A program made the translations under genes and the position numbers. This document shows, one piece after another, positions 37,601-45,019 of a DNA stretch of 64,000 bases. The DNA is from an uncultured Pseudomonadota bacterium (GTDB taxonomy: Bacteria > Pseudomonadota > Alphaproteobacteria > RF32 > CAG-239). Positions within the stretch are counted from its first letter, which is position 1; each line of letters opens with the position of its first letter. A model generated the notes under the pieces. That model saw only the letters and a list, made by a program, of their open reading frames with translations, had not been told where the DNA came from and did not search any database. The DNA is taken from the NCBI GenBank assembly GCA_949292375.1, contig CASEZG010000006.1:37259-101258 (forward strand), read 5' to 3'.

Positions 37601-38039
37601 AGTTCGTAAAGAATTTGACTTAGGTGCCATTGTTTTGGAACCGACTGCTGAGTTTAATGTTTTGGGTATGTATCAAGACAGCACCAAAGAAAAAGACGGC
37701 TTAGAAGTTAAATCGGCAAATAATCTTTCGGTTGAAGGCGGTTTGGGACTTTATGCCCGCAAGTCATTCAGCATTAAGGATGAAAATGATTTAACCTTGC
37801 GCGCCGGCGGAAGTTGGTATCATGAGTTCAATAACCCCTATCAAGCCGCCAGAGCCAGAATTGCCGGAATGGTCGGCAGCTACCAGATGGATAGCTATGA
37901 TGCCGAACGTGACCGCGGTATCCTCACCTTCCGTATGGATTATAAGCATGAGGGCTTTGACTTCTACTTTGAAGCTAACAAGTTCTTGGAGGAAAGCGAC
38001 GGTTATGCCCTGAGCGCCGGTATGGGATATAAATTCTAA
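31683..38039 (+). CDS. Autotransporter with ankyrin-like N-terminus and repeat passenger
   Basis: A 2118-residue surface protein. Order: signal peptide (residues 1-29, cleavage near VQANG); an ankyrin-like segment (about 37-100, ALRAAVQRGLNIDSRDRFGNTGL); a hydrophobic stretch with a run of eight glycines (about 140-170); a long beta-helix-like passenger rich in Gly, Thr, Ser and Asn (about 170-1780) with a Ser/Gly/Asp/Thr linker near 640; and a C-terminal beta-barrel (about 1840-2118, ending GMGYKF with the terminal aromatic needed for insertion). The barrel fits type Va secretion. The passenger repeats become near-identical toward the barrel. No catalytic motif is seen, so adhesion or surface display is likely. 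Confidence 0.92.
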   Translation: MKIKFLFRKAITLVSLAAFCFAYSPVVQANGLPPISLAQMYSYASSGNVRALRAAVQRGLNIDSRDRFGNTGLCHAILQNNCTAYNAFRASGANPRSPCIQNIPVQQYDRFMSRSCTANIDDTPRQAYNKFNEGEFIIAKRTWVIGGILLAGGLVAILSGGGGGGGGAVYFAPYTEPDDSLAKFAGTAIPDLPEATPYKPITYFADNNTTIINQVDGSNPNNFSVSNNSSIKGTEGEQKLIDIIDLNGNILDYAAYLKVGMKARNSSTVINGTAADGATAPMITIGEASIGMAADDSSKATNYGTLKVLAQNGAFGMVAGNHSVATNQSGDISLQFKGINNQDTIIGMYADTYSSIVNFGNIVGNTINTGGSGTGDTTANAGTMIGMEVRTVDEVPYPSSTPLSTATNNSKITLGAQSDSAAIKTSLIGMGGYLDQDFLDGSKLISRASSLYLYNSINGTITLNYTLTGSGSYAPDENTLLKGNGGIVGMRADAKTQAENDGTISLTLSSGVDNAAAGMLSVHGGTITNNKTITVTGGNGNYGMLSVRGQGSNAEIDSLMPILINGETGSIVVTSTNGFGMASFNGGEVTNNGSIRLNNTGTGMRTNNGILTNDEGATITLQNSGSGMVIKSGDPTTDSSSSGGDTSGGDTSGGDDTSGDGTATTADTGETGAPSKQDLSNAQAINKGTITINNADGAQGIFLEDGTATNAGDGIFITNTSRVPTSASYGIKAEKGTVQNNSKIDMNVLVSEDSSTSVDSYGIYSDSANITNGVTGEIIFRTRGTGIATTSGRVINMGKINLQQGGTGISSSNGNVFNTEGASIIINDNNTAASTGIVSQAGEITNEGTITITNGNGSTGVKAGLKVNNYNQINLTGRNVTGIELTGQDASANNGTAIGGETSGTISITSNGQGDSFYGIKAGASAVNANINNYGKISFEGSDDFLSSQQKAYGISILDGTANNLGSITFDGMSGWAMYTTTGTLNNRGSIIMNAGGIGLYANGAGGQLNNYKQIAINVPDNDSQAATYGLYVDGGATATNAAGGEIFINSNASPTMMLAEAFGIYVNQGSATNNGTITIAGSNSTGMAYVGATDTDALTNGENGVISLTGNTNIGMTSSGGKMTNQGTINIGTKSEDGVITSSINSIGMQTTGSKEAFNQGTINIYSSGSVGLQSNAADGEITNNGTIYIDNAASNSYAFLSLAGTAINGKTGTVSNMQSNTDYMRAEGGNLLNQGTLIITNGVNNVNAMHVAKGGTATNYGDATTNTFGTINVGTALSSSDNNNTGMLVDGTIAGEAINEGIINVYSANSYGMRVDNANGTITNNETIRVTGNANSASYAMYGAKGTLNNTGKIEVSSGQGYGMALNGTGTATNTGTIDIDATGSDTSYGMYGSNGAILENDNLIDVSGSVVQGMYVDSGTATNNDDITVNATGSSSSYGMYGNKTATLENTKSIYIKGSAVEGMFVDAGSATNSGTIEVDATGNNSAYGMHGSTGSSLINENLIDVEGASVYGMSSGSLSGGTAENSGTIKVNGSTLAFGMSGIGGTLQNSGKIEVTGTQGNGMDMRGSGTATNSGTIEVDVTGSGTSYGMYGSNGAQLINEGTIKMTGSNVVGMYATGNGSTITNNGNIIINGDSIISTYPGSSSSSAVGSCSDGGCGNFIQVANGATFVNNAKVVSSRAMNFSLMSVDNSGVMMIGRGGSYEAPEISGNVTASSNIVAEGNQTTYVNEDSFIGEDTGIKLDSGSYLFDASLQTNADGNQDVVMTMKSFDSVVDNGSVANFLSSNYALANNMDMYGILKSAPDAKSFTTAVAEQMGVNLVPSFAKQNMDIVKAVNRHMSQTLFSNQNEKEIRAMFDLVYDYRNQNDVDMLSGYKDKAASAYALFDRKYSSNLRLGLGVSFTKYESDYDNGSERDEVIAQILTPLIYTTEGLRAVSMPRLGIGWGEYKRRADGLEYDADTKNYYYGITNEVRKEFDLGAIVLEPTAEFNVLGMYQDSTKEKDGLEVKSANNLSVEGGLGLYARKSFSIKDENDLTLRAGGSWYHEFNNPYQAARARIAGMVGSYQMDSYDAERDRGILTFRMDYKHEGFDFYFEANKFLEESDGYALSAGMGYKF
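35690..36590 (+). repeat. Tandem passenger repeats of the autotransporter
   Basis: Units of about 50 codons with the pattern GTATNSGTIEVDATGS...SYGMYGSNG...LIDVxGSxVxGM recur here. At DNA level, a 26-base stretch beginning TCTTATGGTATGTATGGCTC appears at 35850 and again, identical, at 36453, with a diverged copy near 36000. Recent duplication or gene conversion of units is the likely cause; copy number may vary between strains. Confidence 0.85.
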
Positions 38040-38043
38040 AATC

Positions 38044-38070
38044 AAGCCCCTCACCTTTGAGGGGTTTTGT
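38044..38070 (+). terminator. Intrinsic terminator after the autotransporter gene
   Basis: The stem AAGCCCCTC / GAGGGGTTTT (38044-38052 with 38059-38068), with a G-U pair, is followed by T residues. Confidence 0.8.
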
Positions 38071-38078
38071 TTTAACCA

Positions 38079-38111
38079 CAAAAAAGGGTCATCCGTAAAC
38101 GGACGACCCTT
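38079..38111 (-). terminator. Intrinsic terminator after the 205-aa unknown gene
   Basis: The arms AAGGGTC-A-TCCG (38084-38095) and CGGA-C-GACCCTT (38100-38111) have one mismatch and a TAAA loop. A six-T run follows the stem on the minus strand. Confidence 0.85.
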
Positions 38112-38125
38112 GGTTCATAAATTTT

Positions 38126-38743
38126 TTATTTAATGTAATTAGGATATTTCACCATTGTTTTGGACGGGGTATCTAAATATACATAATGTACCAGCCTCTT
38201 GGCGTGGCGGATGCGAATGTCTGCGGCATCATCGGCGCGGATGAATAAAATATCGCGGTAACCATTGTCCGCGTATTTCATCGCAATCAGCCAGCCTTGG
38301 TTGCCATCCACTAGTGCCTTGACAAAAGTCGGATAGAAATGACCCTTAAATTCTTCCTTGTAGTCCTTTTCTATTTTCTTCCAAACCTTCCAGACATCGG
38401 CTAAAGATTTGAGCTTTGGCTCGTCTTTAATCTCAAGGTATATCTCTTTATCAAAGCGGTATGCCCGATATGCTTTGCCACTGAGGTGGATGGTGTTTCC
38501 GGGCTCTATCGGCTTGAAATTCACCTCCGTAATGTTGGCGAAGATGATGTTCTTGTCTATGTCCCAGCAATATTGGATATTGCTGTTTCTGAAGTTAAAC
38601 AAAATACACAACTCTTTGTGCATTTGCTCTTCTCCGACTTTGAAATCCGCTGCCGAAAAACGGATAACGTTAGATAACTTCTGCATTGGAAACAAATCGG
38701 CCAAACGCTGCTCAATCTGTCCCATGGTGATGTTGCGCTTCAT
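38126..38743 (-). CDS. Hypothetical protein (205 aa)
   Basis: A soluble-looking protein with no signal peptide; mixed alpha/beta, with many Lys, Asp and aromatic residues. It begins MKRNITMGQIEQRLADLFPM and ends KTMVKYPNYIK. A central beta-rich part (IQYCWDIDKNIIFANITEV, then HLSGKAYRAYRFDKEIYLEI) is followed by a helical part with DVWKVWKKIEKDYKEEF. I cannot assign a family. It is a single gene, convergent with the autotransporter, with its own terminator. Confidence 0.7.
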   Translation of the reverse strand: MKRNITMGQIEQRLADLFPMQKLSNVIRFSAADFKVGEEQMHKELCILFNFRNSNIQYCWDIDKNIIFANITEVNFKPIEPGNTIHLSGKAYRAYRFDKEIYLEIKDEPKLKSLADVWKVWKKIEKDYKEEFKGHFYPTFVKALVDGNQGWLIAMKYADNGYRDILFIRADDAADIRIRHAKRLVHYVYLDTPSKTMVKYPNYIK

Positions 38744-38916
38744 AATTTAATATATATATGGGTTTGACATAATTCTTATTTGATTGCGACAAATATAGCT
38801 TATTTTGTCTTTTCCGTCAATCTTTATGTGCAAAAAAATTCTCTTAAGCTCTTTTTATTTGAAAAACAAGGTTTAGATAAAAAGCAGTCTTTGTTTTTGT
38901 TGCTAGGATACATAAA

Positions 38917-40131
38917 ATGAACCGAAAATTATTCTTACTCTCCTTTTGGCTCAGCAGTGTGGCCATAATCCACTCTTCTTTTGCGGATTCATCTGATGTC
39001 TTTGCCACAAAGAGCGTACACCAACGTATTGCCGCGAATGAAGAATTGCGCAAAAAATTTGCTGACGATTATACGAATTTTAAGGATTATCTGAGCAAAG
39101 AATATAACTTTGATTATTCGGTTGATATGACGTATCTGTTGCAAAGCGGTGCACCTAACGGCAAAAAATCCTCGCAGCAATTTGTAATCTATCCGACCGT
39201 ATCTTGGACGGCTTTTCAAAATGAATACGGGACGGGAACAATTACGGCTGCTTATAGTGTTACCAAATATGGCGGTATTCAGGCTCAGACGCTTAATAAC
39301 AATATTGGCGTGGCAACACCGATTAATGATTCTGATAATCCGTCTACCAGTTTTGATGAGTTGCTTTTTGCTTATCAGCTTAGTGGACCGTTGAATTGGT
39401 TGACTATTGGGCTTGGGCAATTTCCGTTTTCTAATTTTGATGGTTCTGCCTATGATTCTAACCAAGAAGTCAATTTCATCAACCATGCTTTATCTCAAAA
39501 CACAAGTGCCTCTTATGCTACTGCCGGTCTGGGCTCTTATGTGCAGATTGCACCAAACTCTGATTGGACTTTTGTTCTTGGTGCACAAGATGCTACTAAC
39601 ATAGATGCTCCAAGCGTTAGTTTTGATAATTTGGATGAAGAGCATTATGCCACCTTCGGTTCTATCTCTTACACCCCAAATATTAAAGGCTTGGGTACCG
39701 GACAATATTCCGTTTTATTATATAATATGCCGGCAGTTGAAGAGCAAAATGAAACCACCAACGGCTGGTCTTTGAATTTTTCTCAAAATATTGGCGAAAA
39801 ACTTAATCTTTTTGCCAGAATCAACGGTGTGTCAGGGCATGTAGAAACAATTAATCAATCTTGGGTATTAGGCGGTGTTTACAACAACCCGCTTGACCGC
39901 AACCCGCTTGATCAAATCGGTTTAGCTTTTGCTTACAACAAAATTGATGAAGAAGCTGTCGGAAGCGAGCTTTCTCACGATGCCGAAAAAGTTATTGAAG
40001 CCTACTGGGCTTGGGGCTTTTCTAAATGGATGACTCTAACGCCTGATGTCCAGTTCTATATTGATCCGGCTGAAAACCCGAAGTCAGATTACGCAACGGT
40101 TGTGTCCTTGCGCGCAACTTTCTTCTTCTAA
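38917..40131 (+). CDS. Outer-membrane porin, OprB-like
   Basis: A 404-residue outer-membrane protein with a signal peptide (cleavage near SFADS, about residue 24) and a short helical N-terminal segment before a beta-barrel that ends in FFF, the usual C-terminal aromatic signature. The barrel has long strands rich in Tyr, Ser and Asn (YDSNQEVNFINHALSQ, WTIGLGQFPFSNFDGSAYDS) resembling carbohydrate-selective OprB-type porins. The substrate is not deducible. AGGAT lies eight bases before the ATG. The 38744-38916 gap holds no gene; it must carry the divergent promoters. Confidence 0.75.
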   Translation: MNRKLFLLSFWLSSVAIIHSSFADSSDVFATKSVHQRIAANEELRKKFADDYTNFKDYLSKEYNFDYSVDMTYLLQSGAPNGKKSSQQFVIYPTVSWTAFQNEYGTGTITAAYSVTKYGGIQAQTLNNNIGVATPINDSDNPSTSFDELLFAYQLSGPLNWLTIGLGQFPFSNFDGSAYDSNQEVNFINHALSQNTSASYATAGLGSYVQIAPNSDWTFVLGAQDATNIDAPSVSFDNLDEEHYATFGSISYTPNIKGLGTGQYSVLLYNMPAVEEQNETTNGWSLNFSQNIGEKLNLFARINGVSGHVETINQSWVLGGVYNNPLDRNPLDQIGLAFAYNKIDEEAVGSELSHDAEKVIEAYWAWGFSKWMTLTPDVQFYIDPAENPKSDYATVVSLRATFFF

Positions 40132-40137
40132 AAACAG

Positions 40138-41058
40138 TTAGCTCCTATCGGCTGATTTTTGTGAGGTTTGGCGAAAGTTCATAGCGGTGAGCTGATAATC
40201 TTTGTTGTCCTTAACACCGCTTTTCATTGCCAGAAAAGCAGAATGCTCATCCATTTGCTTTACTTTCTCCTGCAAGCAAATATCTATGATTTTGCCAAAC
40301 TTCACAATACTCTCAATCTTTTCGGGCTTAAAAGCTCTGATGCCGTCTGTGTTAAAACTTGCTTCCAAGCCTTTTTGCGCGTCATAAACCGTAGTAAAAT
40401 GCAAGCCGCTTGTCGTATTGCGACTATTGGAACGCGAAATAATGAAATCTCCGTTTTCTAAGGCATTTATTTCATCTTTGCTTGGATTTTCAATAATGCA
40501 ATCCGGAAAATTTTTCTTAATATATTCCTTAAACATCGGGCAAGATACCATACTGTGGCCTTCAATGGTATTGCCATCAGGCATAAATTTTTCCAAATCC
40601 CCCGTTTCTTGATTTATGTCATAGAGGCAACGCATTGCCGCGGCAATACAATAGTTTGAACCTTTGGGAATGCCTCCGATGGGATAAATGGTGTCAAAAA
40701 AGTTTTTCTTAATATAATTTTTCTTTTCCTGCGGTGATTTTGATTTCAAAATATCCTGATATTTTACGATTTTTGAAAAAAATTCGTTATTAATCAGCCA
40801 TTCTTTGCGCTCCTGCATTGCTTGCTTTAATTTTTCTTCTTTTGAGATGAGGCTCTCTTTTCCGATTATATCAGGTTGGGAAGATAAAGTTTCTCCTTGC
40901 GCGTTTCCGGGTTGAGGCAGGGTTGCCGCACATTGCATCGCAGCATACATAGTTATTCTCTTTAAGTTTCTAAGAAGCATATTTTTTCTAATCTGAATGC
41001 GTTCCTTCAGACTTTTTTTATGCTTTTGCAAAAAATTTTGTTCAATTTTTTCGTTCAT
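40138..41058 (-). CDS. Possible papain-like cysteine peptidase or amidase
   Basis: A 306-residue protein. The basic N-terminus (about 34 residues) precedes a weakly hydrophobic stretch and AATLPQPGNAQG, which could be a signal peptide with an unusually long n-region. The segment GSNYCIAAAMRCLYDI (about residues 135-150) places a Cys at the head of a helix, and GLHFTTVYDA (about 222-231) places a His in a strand; that order is that of NlpC/P60- and CHAP-like peptidases. A following SFNTDGIRAF might supply the third residue. No Gly-Cys-Trp or other exact motif is present, so the call is tentative. Confidence 0.5.
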   Translation of the reverse strand: MNEKIEQNFLQKHKKSLKERIQIRKNMLLRNLKRITMYAAMQCAATLPQPGNAQGETLSSQPDIIGKESLISKEEKLKQAMQERKEWLINNEFFSKIVKYQDILKSKSPQEKKNYIKKNFFDTIYPIGGIPKGSNYCIAAAMRCLYDINQETGDLEKFMPDGNTIEGHSMVSCPMFKEYIKKNFPDCIIENPSKDEINALENGDFIISRSNSRNTTSGLHFTTVYDAQKGLEASFNTDGIRAFKPEKIESIVKFGKIIDICLQEKVKQMDEHSAFLAMKSGVKDNKDYQLTAMNFRQTSQKSADRS

Positions 41059-41211
41059 TTGCTCTGCCCTTGACTGTATTTTTATTATAGCAAATTATAT
41101 GCAATAAATCATTAAATTTTTATGCAGAAGTTGATATTTTAGCTTTACTTTTGGTGCTTTTTGTTTGTAAATAGCAGATAAATTGTGTTGAGAAAATTAC
41201 GCGGTAAAGCT

Positions 41212-41751
41212 ATGAAATATATTAATCTTTTGTTTTTAGGAATTGTTATTGCAATGTGCAGTGCTTGTAAAACTCAGACTATTACACCAGCCATTGTTCC
41301 GCCAGCTGAAATTGAAGCTGAGAAACCTTTCGTAACCAAGCACTCGCTCGGTATCATCGGTGCAGTTGAACCTGTTTATGTGTTGCCTATGAAGGCTCCC
41401 TTGGCTGCGCGTATTGATACAGGAGCTGAGACTTCATCTATTGATGTTTCTAACCTGAAATCTTTTGAACGCGACGGCGATAAGTGGGTGTCTTTTACAA
41501 TTGTTAACAGAGATACGGGTGAAACACACCGCTTTGAAAAGGAAGTTGTTCGCCAGACAACAATCACGCGTATTAATGTTCATGAAAAGCGTTTGGTCGT
41601 TATGCTTGATGTTAAACTTGGCAACGAAATTGTTTCTGCTGAATTTTCGTTGGCTAATCGTGAAAAATTTGAGTATCAGGCTCTTATCGGTCGCAATATC
41701 TTAACAGGAAGAGCTATTGTTGATACGGCTTTGGAAAATACTCTTCACTAA
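41212..41751 (+). CDS. Retropepsin-like aspartic protease, 'ATP-dependent zinc protease' family
   Basis: A 179-residue protein with a lipoprotein-type signal (hydrophobic run ending MCSACKTQ; lipidation probable, not certain). The soluble domain contains ARIDTGAETSSIDVS (about residues 65-79), the Asp-Thr-Gly catalytic signature of retropepsins, and later FEYQALIGRNIL, matching the RimB/Zn_protease family. Family members cleave poly-glutamate or peptide tags placed by RimK-type ligases. Here it precedes the transglutaminase-7TM and RimK-like genes, the recognised companion set. ATG 41212 is preferred over GTG 41185 because it starts the signal peptide. Confidence 0.85.
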   Translation: MKYINLLFLGIVIAMCSACKTQTITPAIVPPAEIEAEKPFVTKHSLGIIGAVEPVYVLPMKAPLAARIDTGAETSSIDVSNLKSFERDGDKWVSFTIVNRDTGETHRFEKEVVRQTTITRINVHEKRLVVMLDVKLGNEIVSAEFSLANREKFEYQALIGRNILTGRAIVDTALENTLH

Positions 41752-41778
41752 ATTATCCTGCATTCTTAAGGTGGCGTT

Positions 41779-43314
41779 ATGCTTAAAAAATTTATTTCCG
41801 TTCGTTTTATCCTAACAATTGGGTTGGTTTTGTCTGTTTGCTTTGCTGCTTACAGTATTTATTATAAAATTCGCTATTGGGGATTTGATTGGGCTCCGAA
41901 AAAATCTACAACTGTATGGACAATTGAGGCTCAAATCAGCTTTATGCCTAACGGAGAACCGATTAAGGTTTCTTTAACAACACCTAAGGTTAGCAAAGAA
42001 TATAAGATTTTGGACGAAGATGTTGTGGCCGAGGGCTATGAGGTTAGCAAAAACACTAAGGAAAACCGCATTGTCTTATCTTCTCAACCACGTGAGGAAA
42101 AACAGCAACTTTATTATCGGATTTTGTTGTTTGATAATGAAGACGGCAAAGGTAAAATTCCCGCTCCCGTTCCGTCCAACCCTGAAAAACCGATTCTTGA
42201 CGAGCAAAAGATGGCCGTTGCCAAAGAGCTTTTGGAACTTTCGGCAAAGCAACCGGGTAATGTGCCGCAACAAGTTATTCGTCTTCTAAACCAGACGCCA
42301 CCTGATGCGACCGTGTTGGCCTTTTTGCCGATGAAAAAGAACCAGAAAGAAATTGCCGAAGCAACTATGAACCTTTTGGCTCTTAAAAACGTGCCGACTC
42401 GTTTGGTGCGCGGCATTAAGCTGGAAGAAAACAAAAAGTCCTTTACTCCGGATTTGATGATTGAGGCTTATACGGAAGGAAGATGGACGCTTTATAGCCT
42501 TAAGACCGGCAAAAAGGGCTTGCCTGAAGACTTTGTGGTTATTCAGCGCGGCGGAGATTCTTTGCTTGATGTTGAGGGAGGAGAAGACTCCGTAGTTAAA
42601 TATTCGGTCTTAAAATCTATCAGTTCTTCTTTCAATTTGGCTCGCCACAGAGCAAAGCTTGCCAATCAGACAACTTGGTTTGATTATTCTATCTATAGCT
42701 TGCCTTTGGCTGAGCAAAATACTCTTAAATGGCTGATGATTTTCCCCTTGGCTATTTTGATTATTGTCTTAATGCGTAATGTTATCGGTGTGCAGACAAT
42801 GGGAACTTTTACGCCGATGCTGATTTCTATGGCTTTGGTTAAGACCGGTTTTTGGTCCGGCTTAATCTGCTTTTCTTTTATCATCTTTATCGGACTGCTT
42901 ATCCGAGCCCTACTCTCTAAACTGAACTTGCTGTTGGTTCCGAGAATCTCGGCGGTTGTGATTGTGGTGATTTTGATGATGCAGGCCTTAACAATCTGCG
43001 GTTATCAGCTCAAACTTGATATTGCTGCTTCTGCCGTATTTTTCCCAATTATTATTACTGCTTGGATTATTGAGCGCGCCTCAATTACGTGGGAAGAAGA
43101 CGGTGCTATGAATGCGACCAAAGAAATTGTCTTCAGCGTGTTAGTTGCCATTATCACCTATTTCGTCATTTGTAACGAGTATATCCGCCATATTATGTTC
43201 GCATTCAATGAACTGAATCTGGTTATTTTGTTCCTTGTTATGCTGTTGGGTACTTATACGGGTTACAGACTGACCGAGCTTAAGCGTTTTGCTCCTTTGG
43301 TTAAGAAAGGGTAA
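41779..43314 (+). CDS. Inactive transglutaminase-like domain fused to a 7-transmembrane module
   Basis: A 511-residue membrane protein. A single N-terminal helix (about residues 8-28) leads to a periplasmic/extracytoplasmic transglutaminase-like domain (about 30-290) that lacks a clear catalytic Cys-His-Asp set, followed by seven or so membrane helices (about 310-500) as in the 7TM_transglut family. It lies 27 bases after the protease and 4 bases before the RimK-like ligase, a gene set repeated in many proteobacteria. It probably presents or binds a peptide or cell-wall ligand on the outside of the inner membrane; the substrate is unknown. Confidence 0.85.
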   Translation: MLKKFISVRFILTIGLVLSVCFAAYSIYYKIRYWGFDWAPKKSTTVWTIEAQISFMPNGEPIKVSLTTPKVSKEYKILDEDVVAEGYEVSKNTKENRIVLSSQPREEKQQLYYRILLFDNEDGKGKIPAPVPSNPEKPILDEQKMAVAKELLELSAKQPGNVPQQVIRLLNQTPPDATVLAFLPMKKNQKEIAEATMNLLALKNVPTRLVRGIKLEENKKSFTPDLMIEAYTEGRWTLYSLKTGKKGLPEDFVVIQRGGDSLLDVEGGEDSVVKYSVLKSISSSFNLARHRAKLANQTTWFDYSIYSLPLAEQNTLKWLMIFPLAILIIVLMRNVIGVQTMGTFTPMLISMALVKTGFWSGLICFSFIIFIGLLIRALLSKLNLLLVPRISAVVIVVILMMQALTICGYQLKLDIAASAVFFPIIITAWIIERASITWEEDGAMNATKEIVFSVLVAIITYFVICNEYIRHIMFAFNELNLVILFLVMLLGTYTGYRLTELKRFAPLVKKG

Positions 43315-43318
43315 TGTG

Positions 43319-44284
43319 ATGTTTGGCTTTGGCTGGCTGAAAAATTTTGCCTCTCCGTCCGAGCTTAGAAAAGCCGGTGTGCTCGGTATGAACAGACGTA
43401 ATTTTAACGTAATTTCAAAATACAATAACCGCCGCCTTTATCCTTTAGTGGATGACAAGGTTCAGACCAAGTTTTTGGCTCAGAAAGTCGGTATTACCAC
43501 CCCTCACCTTATCGGCGTGGTTTCCGTACAGAATGAGGTTAAAAATCTGTTGGAGATTGTTAAAGGATTCAAAGAATTTGTGGTTAAGCCGGCACATGGC
43601 AGCGGCGGCAAAGGTGTTTTGGTCATTAAACGCTATACACCGACCGAATTTGAGACAACCTCAGGCAGGCTCTTGACCTTTAATGAAGTTTACCAACATA
43701 TATCAAATATCTTAAGCGGCTTATACAGTTTGGGCGGACAATATGATGTGGCTTTGATTGAGGAATTGGTGCATTTTAGCCCGATTTTCTCGGAATATAG
43801 CTATCAGGGTGTGCCGGATGTGCGCGTTATTGTTTATAAAGGTTATCCGGCGATGTCTATGATGCGCCTTTCCACCAAAGCATCCGGCGGACGCGCCAAC
43901 TTGCACCAAGGTGCTGTCGGGGTTGGCTTGGATATTAAGACCGGAAAAAGCCTTAAAGGCGTTATGTGGAATATGCCGATAGAATTTCATCCGGATACAA
44001 ATGCCGACCTCTCTACTTTGGAAGTTCCTTTCTGGCGCGAGCATTTGCTTATTGCGGCAAAAGGCTATGAAATGACCGACTTGGGTTATTTGGGGGCAGA
44101 TATCGTCCTTGATGAGTTTAGAGGACCGATGATGCTTGAGCTGAATGCTCGCCCCGGTTTGGCGATTCAGATTGCAAACGGCAAAGGTTTGGCTCAAATT
44201 TTGAAAAAAATTGATAAGTATTATCCCAAGAAACTTTCTCCCGAAGAGCGTGTGGATTATGTCTTAAACAAGGCCGGAAAGTAA
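43319..44284 (+). CDS. RimK-like ATP-grasp ligase (alpha-L-glutamate ligase-like)
   Basis: A 321-residue ATP-grasp enzyme. The nucleotide-binding strand FVVKPAHGSGGKGVLVI (about residues 82-98) and the metal-binding LELNARPGLAIQIAN (about 276-290) are intact. The family joins amino acids, typically glutamate, to a protein or peptide carboxylate. ATG 43319 is four bases after the upstream stop and lies close to AAGGG. As the ligase partner of a retropepsin-like protease and a transglutaminase/7TM protein, it would write a tag that the protease removes (inference). Confidence 0.88.
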   Translation: MFGFGWLKNFASPSELRKAGVLGMNRRNFNVISKYNNRRLYPLVDDKVQTKFLAQKVGITTPHLIGVVSVQNEVKNLLEIVKGFKEFVVKPAHGSGGKGVLVIKRYTPTEFETTSGRLLTFNEVYQHISNILSGLYSLGGQYDVALIEELVHFSPIFSEYSYQGVPDVRVIVYKGYPAMSMMRLSTKASGGRANLHQGAVGVGLDIKTGKSLKGVMWNMPIEFHPDTNADLSTLEVPFWREHLLIAAKGYEMTDLGYLGADIVLDEFRGPMMLELNARPGLAIQIANGKGLAQILKKIDKYYPKKLSPEERVDYVLNKAGK

Positions 44285-44286
44285 AA

Positions 44287-44913
44287 ATGGACTTAACCAG
44301 AAAACAAGCTCAAGACTTATTTGAAGAAGTTGTTGCTCAAAGAAACGCCAGCAAGCTTCCTTTTGAAGGAGATATGGAGGAAACTTTTCGAGCACATTGT
44401 GCGGCTGTGGCGCGTATTGCCGAAACAATTGCGGCAAATTGTCCTGATTTGGACATTGATAAAGCCTATATTTTTGGTCTTTTGCATGATGCCGGCAGAG
44501 TTGAGGATGAACCCAGAGGCAACACTTTTCACGGAATTATCGGTTATCATTATCTGATGGAAAAAAATCTGCCGGAGATTGCCAAAATTTCGGTTACACA
44601 TTGTTTTTACAATAAAGATTTCGATATCAGCACTTATTCGCAAAACAAAGAGCAACTTTTGGAAGCTAAGAGATATTTGGCAAATATTGAATATGATGAC
44701 TATGACAGGCTTATCCAACTGGCTGATGTGATGAATGACATGGGAAAAACTTGTACCATTGAGTATCGAATGAATAGTGTCGGTAAAAGATATCGGATTT
44801 TGCCGGAAAAAATTGCTTCAATGGTAAAATGCCTATATGAACTAAAAACCTATTTTGATGCCAAATGCGGTAAAGATATTTATGAGATTTTAGGCATTAA
44901 GGAGGAAAAATGA
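44287..44913 (+). CDS. HD-domain phosphohydrolase
   Basis: A 208-residue HD superfamily protein. The pattern HCAAVARIAE (about residues 37-46), LLHDAGR (about 65-71), SVTHCFYN and LIQLADVMNDMGK matches the His, His-Asp, His and Asp metal ligands. It does not resemble the RelA/SpoT type of the gene at 24.2 kb. The substrate, probably a nucleotide, is not clear. It starts two bases after the RimK-like gene and is the fourth gene of the operon; its stop overlaps the start of a mini-gene. Confidence 0.85.
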   Translation: MDLTRKQAQDLFEEVVAQRNASKLPFEGDMEETFRAHCAAVARIAETIAANCPDLDIDKAYIFGLLHDAGRVEDEPRGNTFHGIIGYHYLMEKNLPEIAKISVTHCFYNKDFDISTYSQNKEQLLEAKRYLANIEYDDYDRLIQLADVMNDMGKTCTIEYRMNSVGKRYRILPEKIASMVKCLYELKTYFDAKCGKDIYEILGIKEEK

Positions 44914-45006
44914 GCGAGCGTTTCAAACTCATCGGCAATCTATTATGCAAAACGCGCTATTGATAACTATATTAATAATGAATACTTTTCTGAGATTGTT
45001 TATTAA
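44910..45006 (+). pseudogene. Frameshifted small gene (~32 codons)
   Basis: ATG 44910 overlaps the HD stop and has GGAGG five bases upstream, a very strong ribosome-binding site. The first frame gives MSERFKLIGNLLCKTRY and stops at codon 18. One base over, the sequence continues IYYAKRAIDNYINNEYFSEIVY and stops at 45004-45006, so a single-base insertion or two-base deletion near 44939-44943 would restore one 32-residue protein. It may be a broken gene, a sequencing error, or a 17-residue coupling peptide. The following cyclophilin has its own AGGAG. Confidence 0.45.
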
Positions 45007-45019
45007 CGGAGAATAAATT

